Source of the DNA: Cheiracanthium punctorium
Taxonomy: Eukaryota > Arthropoda > Arachnida > Araneae > Cheiracanthiidae
Assembly: GCA_038373885.1 (NCBI GenBank)
Contig: JAWZYV010019464.1
Location: forward strand, 496,001 to 560,000
DNA: 64,000 nucleotides
Direction of reading: 5' to 3'
Shown here: positions 51,901 through 62,900 of the stretch, one piece after another
How the letters are laid out: every line of letters begins with the position of its first letter
Numbering within the stretch: position 1 is the stretch's first letter
Made by a program: the position numbers and the translations under genes
Notes under the pieces: generated by a model
What the model saw: only the letters and a program-made list of their open reading frames with translations
Database searches by the model: none
What the model was told of the DNA's origin: nothing

Positions 51901-54900
51901 GTTCTGATTTTATTACGCTTTAGCTCCTAATTAATATAACTTTTGAATGGCAACATTAAATATCATTGTGTTTCTGAGAATAATTTTTCCAGCGATTGTA
52001 AGCGGAGTCCGCACTCCAGGTGGAGAATAGCTCAGGACCCGTACAACACGGATTCCCATAACAAAATATCTTCCGTGTTATGAGGGGGAGGGGGTCTACT
52101 GTAGTGTGAAGTTTAAATTTTTATGTACCAATGAACATGCAAGGACCAAGCAATGTGTAGCTCAGTAACATTCTATCTGATCCAATCTTCGGGATTTGTC
52201 TGTTGAAATTATGCCTTTTTTACGAATAAGCCTTATTAGGGGCTGAATGCCTCATACGAAAAGCGAGCGTAGCGAGTCTGGGGGCCTTGGCCCCTAGTTC
52301 TTAATAAAAAAGTAGTTTTTCAAACATATTACTGTAAATATTGAATCATTTTATTAAAATAAGGTATGGCACGATCATTTGTCTCTTAAACGTGAATTAG
52401 TTTGGGATTGTTGATATTTATGTCTTCATACGTGGTTGCCTTGCTGGTTTTCTTAAACATTATGTTTAATGTATTATGTATTTCTTTTGTTTATTGCCTC
52501 TTTATTAAGGATTAATTATAATGAAATTCCTTACAGGTTACCTTGTTATGAGTTGCAACCAAAGTTTGTTCAATAAGCTTATCGATGTGTTGTTGGAAGA
52601 GCTTAACCAAAATACCAATACTTCTACAACAAGGACACATATCCAGGCAATTGCTGCAATTAGGTAATAAATTTATAGCTTTTTAATTGTTTTAAAATGA
52701 CTAAATGTATTTTTTTATGTCAGTATGCAGCATTAGCATTACAAACTGTAGTTATCAACAATCCCAAGAATACTGAACCAAAATTACTATTGCCAGTGGT
52801 GTGCATAAATATATTTTTCTGGAAGAGACTAATTTAAAAAATAGCTTATTTTACCCAAACAAAAGGGACAATAATGTAAAGTTGTTAACCTTAAACAGTT
52901 TTTTAGGTTAATTTAAAAAAGAACTTTGACCTAAACAAAATGTACAGTAGGAAACAATTTTATCCTTAACCTGTTGAGGACCAAAACATGGAGAATAAAG
53001 TGCAATCACTTGACTGAATGCTTCGAAATGGAGCATCGTCATCGACCCAGGATTTTAGCTGCTAAACCTAATTTTACAAAGATCATGTAGCAGCATTTCA
53101 GTACAATGACTCAAAATTTTCAAGTTATGAAAACCGTTATCTTTTACTGCCATTTGCTATTATTGAAAAATTCAAAAATATTGGTCAGTTTTAAAGTTAT
53201 GCATGCACGAAGCTGGGCTGATAAGAGCGGAATCGTTGCATCACACACACAAGACTCTGTTCGTGAACGAGTTAATCATTTTTTTTTTTCTTTTAGAGGA
53301 GGGGTTGAAATCACCTAGACCCATCCTCTGCAGCTGCCACTGACTATTGTAGAAATTTATATTTCTTTACATACAGTGTAATGAGGGTAGGGAAATCATA
53401 GTGAAATGCAGACATGAAAGTTTTCAGTCTTTTGACTGAATTCAGTCTTTTTCAACATCACTGATGCATTTGAGATTTGGTACAGTATTGGACCCTTTAT
53501 CCGGAATTCCGAAAACCGGCACTTTCCCCAATTTCAGTTTTTTTTTTTTTTTTTGGCTCACTGATCTAGATACCATATTTTTTTTTCCACTATGTAAAAT
53601 CTCAACTATTCGGCATTCAAGTAACCGGAAAATTTTGGCTCCACCCCCCCCCCCCTTGGGGGGAGGTCTTCTCCAATGACTAATTCCCATTGTGATTCAC
53701 AGCTGTCCAAACTTAGAACGGGGAAAGAGGATGCAAATTTCTAACTGCTAGATGCTAGAGGTTATCAATAATTCCAGGAATCTTGGTAGTATAAAAAAAT
53801 AAACAGACAAAATGCTCACAAAACAAATATGACGGACACACTTTACAAAAACAAAACAATTTACAGCTGTGCCGGCGAGCACGGAGAAAAATCAGCTCCG
53901 TACCGATAGCCAAAACAGAAAAAGTGCTGATTACATATTTATAGCTAGTGAGTCCTGACCTTTGCCCATCTGCATTTCGATGATTCAACAGTGTTATCTC
54001 TGAAGAGAAGCTCGAGAAGGAAGGAGGGGGGACAGAGAAAACATTACTGTTTGTATTTATTTTATTAATCAATCTCTTAGTTTAAAGAAATTATCTGTTA
54101 GAAATCGATAAGTGGTTTTATTTTTAATTTACTATTATTTTTCTCCCCAACGATGCAATGGTATTATTGCCTTGTAACACTGCAATATAAACAAATATTA
54201 TCATAAATACAATTTAAAACTTTGTTAAAAACACACAATTAAAAATAGATCAGTACGCACGTGATCTATTTTTATTTATGAGTGTTTTTCAACATGCATT
54301 GATTAACATTCCAAAACATTTCCGATTAGATCCCCCCTTAACAGCTTTGTCGACAAACATTTTTTTTTTTTTTTTTTTTACAAGCTTAACTATCCGGAAC
54401 TTTCACTTATCCGGCATTTCCCGTGCTTTCCGGATAGTCGAGCTTTTACTTATTTAAATTGTGTCTCTGTGTCCTTTTAATTAAACAGTTTTTCCTTTTC
54501 CTTTTATGGGTTACATTACAGCTGCGTGTGTTAGGGAGAAAGCAGGCGGGTTACTTCTCTATTTCGGCGTACCTCAGATTGTCTCGATATTTTTGTGGGG
54601 AAAATTGTAACAGCTAAAGATTAATGAAATGTTCAAACAAAATAAAGAATAAATGTTTAAATGTTAGCTTTTCTCGTCTCAAAATTGTATATGATCTAAT
54701 TGTACGGTCTCGTTTTTTAAAATTTTGTTTCGTAATAGTGGGAATTTTCTCAACGTATTTTCGTAATTAAAGCTGAAAATTCGAGCTGCTTTATGGGGAG
54801 CTCCAATTACGGAAGCCAATACTTCCGACAGAGATTTCACTAGTTATACGCATATTTTTTTTCTTCAATATTTAACCATACTTTAAAAGGGCTGCAACTG

Positions 54901-57900
54901 ATTTTAATTTTCATCACAATGAGACAAGGGAGTTATCAAGGGAGCGAGCGAGGTATACTGTTTTTGGCCATCACGTAAGCTAATGTCTACCGTAATCCAT
55001 ATGCGGAGGTGAGCGTGCGTAGCGGCGGGAGCGGGGACTCATGGTTCTCTCCCGTAGCGATGGTTCTGCATATCTGACAGAATACGTGGATACCGCGATT
55101 CGCAGCATTAAAGTTTTATTTTACAGTAAGTTTTGATAAATTTAATTATTTTTATTTTAAAATCTCTTATGAATGCCTTACTATTTACATAATTATATGC
55201 AGTAATTATCATAAAAGCTACTTGTACTTAAAGACCGGTTCTTTTTTAATTGTATTGTGCACAAAGGGTTAATTGAATGCCTTACTATTTACATAATTAT
55301 ATGAAGTAATTATCATAAAAGCTACTTGTACTTAAAGACCGGTTCTTTTTTAATTGTATTGTGCACAAAGGGTTAATTTTTCGGCAGCGAACCCGAAAAC
55401 CGGCAAATTCCATAAACCGGAATGAGGTAGGTAGGTCCTGAGGTTGCCGGATAAAAGGTCCCATACTGTATTTAAATTAGTTTAGTGAATTAAGTTATAC
55501 TGAATACAGTGATATAATGAATATTAGTTAATTTAGTAATGAATACATATAAAAGAGTAACAGGTAATGTGTTAAATACATAATAATTTATTTGTTTTGT
55601 ATGATCCGCAGCGAAGTTCATTCTTTTTATAGCTGTTTCATATTTTCATGCCTGAAAATGAAAATGTCTCATTTCACTTGTAAAAAGAAACTCTTAAAAA
55701 TATAAGAACAGTAAACTCATTAGCATTGTGGTATAATATAATGGCTGTATGTTAAGAACAGTACAATGCTCGAAGTGTATATATTTTTATTTTTGCTGTC
55801 ACAAGGGTTAGAAAATGTTATCTGAATATTTACATAAAATTTGCTACATTATTTGCTGCATAATTTTTAACTTAAGAAAAAAGCAACTATATGCGTCTCT
55901 CTTTTATGCATGGATTTTGGAAAGTCCCATCATGAGGATTAGGAAAATAACGATATAGGTCTCTCATTTATTTTTGAATTTAAAAAGTTAAATTGTATAG
56001 TTGAATTTTAAAGAAATAGAATTACTATTTTAACGGAAAAAATAGTATTACGCATTTGCTTTTGTTTTTTAATGTTTTTTCTCTCATAATTTAGATGAAG
56101 AGTTAGAAAATAAGACTATCTCAGTTATATGTGACTCTCATTTATACACGATTTTAAGTCAGCTCCTTGAAGATCGTATAAGTGAGAGATCACTGTAACA
56201 TTTTGCCTAAAAAATTAGCTACATTATTATTAATTTACAGTCGTCAAGCTGGCCATCGATTTGGAGAGCATTTAGAGAAAGTGATGCCTATTGTTGTCCA
56301 TTATTGTGCTGTTGATGATGATGAATTGAGAGAATACTGTTTACATGCGTTTGAATCATTCATTCGTCGCTGTCCGAAAGAAATATCTCCTCATGTTCCA
56401 GGAGTAAGTTAAACAAGAACATTATATGTTGTGTTTCCTTTATTCATGTTCTGCAGAAGAAAACTGCATGCTTTGTTGATTTAAAGCTGACAAAAGTGAC
56501 AAAAAATTTAATGTTTGAGTCTTGTATTTTCCCCTTTTTATGTACTGTACATACAAAGTATAGTAAATTCTTAATTTCTACTTCTACAAATACTCCTGTA
56601 CGTTTTGCGCCATCAGTGAAGTTTTGTAGCATTTATAAAGAAATTTTCTTTTGTTATAACTATTTTGTTTCATGCTGTGTGATTAAAATTTTTTGTGAAT
56701 TTTTAAATTAATGCAAACATATTGCAAGTTTAATTAATTTTTTTTTGCCTTAATCAAATTTTTTGCATTAATCAAAGCAAGCTTTAATTAAATTTTTTTA
56801 AGCAGTTAATGCAAAATATAGAAACAAGTATAAATTTGGCTGTGACTGTCTCAAGTTGTAAAAGTTGTAGCACAAAATGCATGTAAACAGGCATGCTTAT
56901 TAGGGAACATACCCATACTACGTGACCTATTTTTAAAGATTTTTCGACCCTTCCCTCCCCTCGGTGACCACTCGTAGTATATGTCAAGAACACCCCCCCC
57001 TCCCCATTAAGTTTTTACGTAGTATTGACAAGTATGATTTTTAATCATTTCGCAGGCAGAAAGTGAAACAAAAGAAAATAATTTGACTCATATTCATCTT
57101 TATTAATACAGCGTTTAATGCATAAGACTGCATGCATGCTTATAATTACTAGTAAATTAAATATTATGAAAAAAAAAATGTAAAAAGATATTGCTAATTT
57201 ACAACAAATTTCTCTCGGCAAAATCGACCATGTAACAAAAAACTAACCCACCCACCCCGCTCCTGTGACTGAGCGTAGTATTTTGAAGACCTCCCCTCCC
57301 CCCCCAACCGGGTCACGCAGTATGGGTACGTTCCCTCATCTGATAGTAATTTTTTTTGCTATTTTTAAAAACAAAACTAAGATGCAATATAAAATAATGA
57401 ATTATATTTTTTGATATCCTGAATATATTTTATTCAAGGAAACCTACACACCATTATTCTCTGTTTTAGTATCCCCCCCCTCCCCTCCTCAAGATATTTC
57501 ATAGGGGATGTCCATTCTGTATAGATAATCTAATGTGGTGCTTTTAGTGTACTTGAATGGATTAAATAATTTTGCTGCATGTCTTCTTTCTAAATAAGTT
57601 ATTTTTTAATTTTTTTCAGTTATTAAGTTAACTTGTTTTCCAGATTATAAAAATTTGCTTGGATTATTTGTGCTACGATCCAAATTATAACTACGATGAT
57701 GACGATGAAGCTGAAGATGAAATGGATACTGAAAGAGCTGATGATGATGATGGGTAAGAGTTCGACTCCTAAGTGTCTGCTATTATACCTTTTACTTTTT
57801 TTCTACAACTTGAATAAGTGGATGGCATTTGCATTAAAATTAATTTGCTGTTCTTTAACATACAGTGAAAGTGAGGATGAATATAGTGATGATGACGATA

Positions 57901-59891
57901 TGAGTTGGAAAGTTCGTAGAGCCTCTGCCAAGTGCCTAGAAGCTGTTATAGCTACCAGACATGAAATGTTGCTTGACTTCTTCAAAGTTATTTCGCCTGT
58001 TTTGATTTCGCGTTTTAAAGGTATGTAGTTTTATAAAAATCTAATTGTACCTCTTATACAGCATCTAAGTTTAGTAGACTTTATTTTTTGCTACATCTGG
58101 TTGCTGTAGAATTTCAGTTTTCTAAATTTCAAGAGACTGAAAATCAAATATATATTTCTTAAGTATATGTTAAATGAAATTTCGTCATGTATGATTTTTC
58201 AAAAGTAGAAATATGAATATTTTTAATCCGAAATATTTTTCAAACAGAAATTTGTTGTAGCAATAATTTATTGTATTACATAGTATGAATATGTCTCTCT
58301 TAAAAATGCTTGAAGTTAATTTTTAAACAGGAGACATTTTTCATGTTTTACATATTGCATTACTTTCAAACCATTTTTTAAAATTTATTTTAGAAAACTC
58401 AATATTATTATGAAAGACATTTGTTTTTACATCAGATAATGATCAAATCTGTGAATCCATATATAATTTTAATTGTAAACATTTATTTGATTTTAAAGTC
58501 ATTAAAATTATGGCTATCAAAATTTAAGCTATGTTTATTACATTTAAAAAAAAATTTCTATGCAAACTTTATACTATGAGTGTTATGAACTATGAGATTT
58601 GTAGTATGTATGGAACATTTTTAAATATTCTGATGTTTGTGTGAAGATAGGATATTTTTTAAGGGAGGAAAAATCAGTTTTTGACTTAAAAGTAGCAATA
58701 AAATGAAATAAATACTATTGTGCAAATTATGTTTTAGTTCATACTATAGTCATAAATATGTAGATCATTGTGTTTTTGTTCAGTTTCAATATTTTGTAAA
58801 TTCATTTTCATGCAGTATCAATAAACAATTAAGGCAAAGAAATGTAATTCCTAAAATTTTTGTTGCCATCAAATTTTAATTTTACTCATAGCAAATTTTG
58901 TACCATACTCTATTTGGCAACACTATTTTTATCATTAAAACATTAGTGCCTAGTAAGTTATTCTCATTTTATTGAAATTCAAAATTTGTTATGATTGAAT
59001 GTCAAAATCCTTTCTAAACTTTTGATTTAGGAAAGAAAGAGCAATTTTACCTGAAACATTTTCAAAACTATAAAAATAAGGATTATAGATAAGGATCCTA
59101 TTCTGAAATTGTTTTAGTTTCAAAGAACAATTTAAGTCTTTCGTTTAGCATAATGTAATGGTCTTAAAACTTTTGTATCTCACTGAACTCATTTTAGAAT
59201 TAATTATATTCAGTGAGATTTCAAAGATACTTTTGCAAATACAGTTTAGAAGAGGTTGATATTTTAACAATTATGTGTCAAACCAAAAAACGTCATTCCA
59301 CATTTTATTTTAGTATTTTTTTTTTTTTTTAAACATTTCTTGATTTGTTCTTTCTAAATTTCAAATGTGAAGTGTATTAGACTAAAGTTTTTAGATGAGT
59401 TTTAAAAAAATATTGTAATGTGATTATAAAACCTTTAGAAAGAGAAGAAAATGTTAAGGTTGATATATTCCATGCCTACATTGCTTTACTACGTCAAACA
59501 CGACCTTCAGTCACTGCTGTTGCTTTGGAAGGAGATACTATGGATCATGAAGAAGGGTAATTCTGAATTTTGTTACATTAATGAACTCTATTTTTATGAG
59601 AAAGTTGCTGATTTATATTTTCAATTTGTTTTATATAAAGAGGTTTTGATACAGACAAAATTTGGGTCTGTTTTATAGTCCCTTCACAAAATTAGTCAAT
59701 TAAAACAGCCCCTTCACAAAAATATAATCATGGAAAGCAACCTCTTCATAAAAATACAATGATTAAAACGGCCCCTTCGTAAAAAGATATAATCAATTAA
59801 ACCAATCCTTCATTGCCATTTTACCTTATATTTACCTTGTCATTTTACCTTATCACACACACACACGCACGCACGCACGCACGCACGCGCG

Positions 59892-59953
<62 letters not shown>

Positions 59954-62900
59954 AAAAAAACACATGAAATTTACAAAAATAAGCAGTTTTCACAAAAATG
60001 AGACCCTGGAAAAAGTTCCTGGATCGACCCCTGATAAGCTGATTAAATGTTTTCTTGTTACTTCGCTAAATTATATGGAATTGCCTCAAATGGTGTATTT
60101 TTCAGCCTGATAATTACAACTGAATAAAAATATAAAAAATATTGTGCTGTACAATTTGTGTAATCAAGCCTGTAAAAGACCAAAAATACTTTAAAAAAAA
60201 AAGTTAAGCTTCTGTTAAAAAAGAAGCATTGAAAAATCCACTTGTGTAGTACGCTAATGTATGTGGCACTAAAATCGATGATATTTCTATGCTGCGAATG
60301 GCAATAACTAGATGTAAGCATTAGCGAAATGACAATAACACATGCGTAAAAATCCAAATTCAAATGGTGTATTTTTCAGCCTGATACAGTTCAGTGACAT
60401 CAAATGAAGCAAGCATATTCTTTACTATCTACTTTTACTTACATCACGCAGTAGCTAAGATTACAAAATAACAATAATGCATACACAAAAATGAGATCTT
60501 TTGGATATTTTCACAGCTTTAATCGAATTTTCAATACTTGGTGTATTTATCACACATCAAAAATAAATAAATAAAATTAAAATAAAATGTCACCATGCCG
60601 TGAGCTAACATTTCCTGTTTCTTTAATATTATAGTAACCAAGGATACATATTAAATAATGCAACGGTACTTACATATTATCCGGTGGTCTGCCAGGATGA
60701 GTGATTTTTGCCAGGACACATGGAATTATTGATGGTTTGGAATAAGATTGGCAACAGTTTGCCAGCACATTTGACAAAAAAAATAGTTTGGCAAGAATGG
60801 CCACTGGGATAATACAAAATTACCAATGAAACCATACTATAGAAACACTGGGCTGCTGCTGACTTTCACTAGTATTATTTGGTTTAATAATACTAATGCA
60901 CATTAGCACTAGTATTATTAAACTAAAACAGTACCAATTAATACATACGTATTATCTCGTTGGTCCACCAAGACAAGTAATTTTTCATCAAGATAAATAT
61001 CAGACACATGTAAATATTGATGGATTGGAATACGATTGGCAACAGTTTGCCATCACATATGCCTTTTCATGCATTTTATAATGTTAGTACTTCGCATCGC
61101 TACCATGACAAACATCAGCTTTTATGATGGCACCCAAAATTTGTAGCAACTCTAATCTAAATAAATTTAATGACAAATATATACTGTTAAAAAAAAAGAA
61201 AGAAACACAATTTTCGTTAAATGAGTCCAATAATTTGGCCAACACTGCACCGACTATAAAGAAGAATAAGGTATGGGGCAGCAAAGCTGGCAGCTAGTTT
61301 TCATATTAAAAAAAAAAAAAAAAAAAATGTAACTCTTACGAATATTAACATCTAGCTTTATTGTATTATATTATAAGTTAATTAATAAAATATTATTTCT
61401 TTAAATTAAATTTACCTTGAAAATTTAAATCCCTTAATACACTGGCAACTTTTAAAGTAGTACAAAATCTTAAGGATTTTATAGTTGTCTTGTCAATAAT
61501 AATTGCATTTTATTCAAATTTTAATTTTTTTTAATTTTCTAAGTTTACTTAAATGAGCATTAGTTCCAATAATAATAATAATAATAATAATAATGATAAA
61601 AAAACTAAATAATAATAAAAAGAAGTCTGGAAATTCTAAATAAAATTAAAAACTCACTATTTCAAGTCAAACTCGGCTTAAAAATTAATTTAAAATATAA
61701 TGAATGACAGTTATTTTATCAATTAATAAATAGTACTTAACTGTAATGTGTGTGTACATTAATCTGAATTTAGAACATTTGAGAAATGATAATCAGTTTT
61801 ACAATGTGTACACTTTACCAGCAGCAGCCTATTATCACAGTAGTAATAACAGCATTCAATCAGAGAGTATTAAGCAATATTACAAAAAAATTGCATACCT
61901 GATAACATGATATTCATAATAAAATGTATATTATCTCAGAAAAGTTACTTATTTACTACCACAGGGTGTCTACTGGCGACTAAAAAGGTGACGGGCTGCT
62001 TTTTTGATTTAAAAAAAAAAGCATTTCCATACTATTTTCAAGTTTTTGGCTACTTGTACCTTAGTTCAGGTGACTAATTTGAAAATCAAATTTTGTTTTT
62101 TGTCAACCCCCTTTCCTTTTTAAATTTTCTCTATTGGTCCTTCTTCAAACATTCTAATCTATTTTTTCAATTGTGCTATAAAAAAAATTTACTGTATGCT
62201 TTGTTATAGAAGGCATGAAGTTTTTTAATTTACCATTTTATTTATTGCTTCTTAAATGAAGCTAAATGACGTATGTTTAATTTTTAACTACAAGATCATG
62301 CAAAAATGCTACTATTTTGGCAACTAAAATTAAGAAAATGGCTATTAAACTGGCGACTTATGTTGGTAAGGCGACTAATGATACTGTTTTTACCTCCTGA
62401 CATTGGTGAACACCCTGCTAATGTAAAATGATCTGTTTCATTAGACAAATTAGTTATTCTAATGGATAAAAGTATTTTATTCCTAACAATTTTAATTTTA
62501 CTGTAAGAAGAACATGCTCATGAAAAATGCACAATTGCTTTCACAAACACCCAGTATTGTCAACCCAAAAGTTAAATTCTTTAACAGCGTGTGCTAAATA
62601 CTGTGTATATGCTAAATACTATGCTAAATACTGCTTTCTCAAATGTAAAGTATTTGAGTAGTTTAATTTTTCTGTATGGTTTTTTGAAATTATACTAATT
62701 ATATGAAAATGTCTTTTGATAGTATTTACCAATTGATTATATAATTCCAAATGTTGGGTGTTACAGGCCTGTCAGTTTGTTAAAACAGCAAACGCCTCTC
62801 ATAATAAAAGCTCTTCATCGCCAGTTAAAAGAGAAAAGTATCAAAACACGGCAAGGTTGCTTCTTAGTGCTAACTGAATTAGTCACTGTTTTGCCCAATG

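Larger units (their letters stand above)
49154..52101. mobile_element. TA-flanked inverted-repeat element carrying a direct duplication
   Basis: The left end CACTAGACCCCCCCTCCCC with AATAACACGG and the right end, reversed, CAGTAGACCCCCTCCCCCTC with ATAACACGG pair with few changes. TA is present on the right (52102-52103) but altered on the left. Inside are the two 310-bp direct copies (49481, 51038) and repeat family A. It occupies about half of CAND1 intron 7. Confidence 0.6.

Noticed and set aside
59813..60001. His/Thr/Arg-rich reading frame
   Set aside because: It is an artefact of the (AC)n microsatellite.
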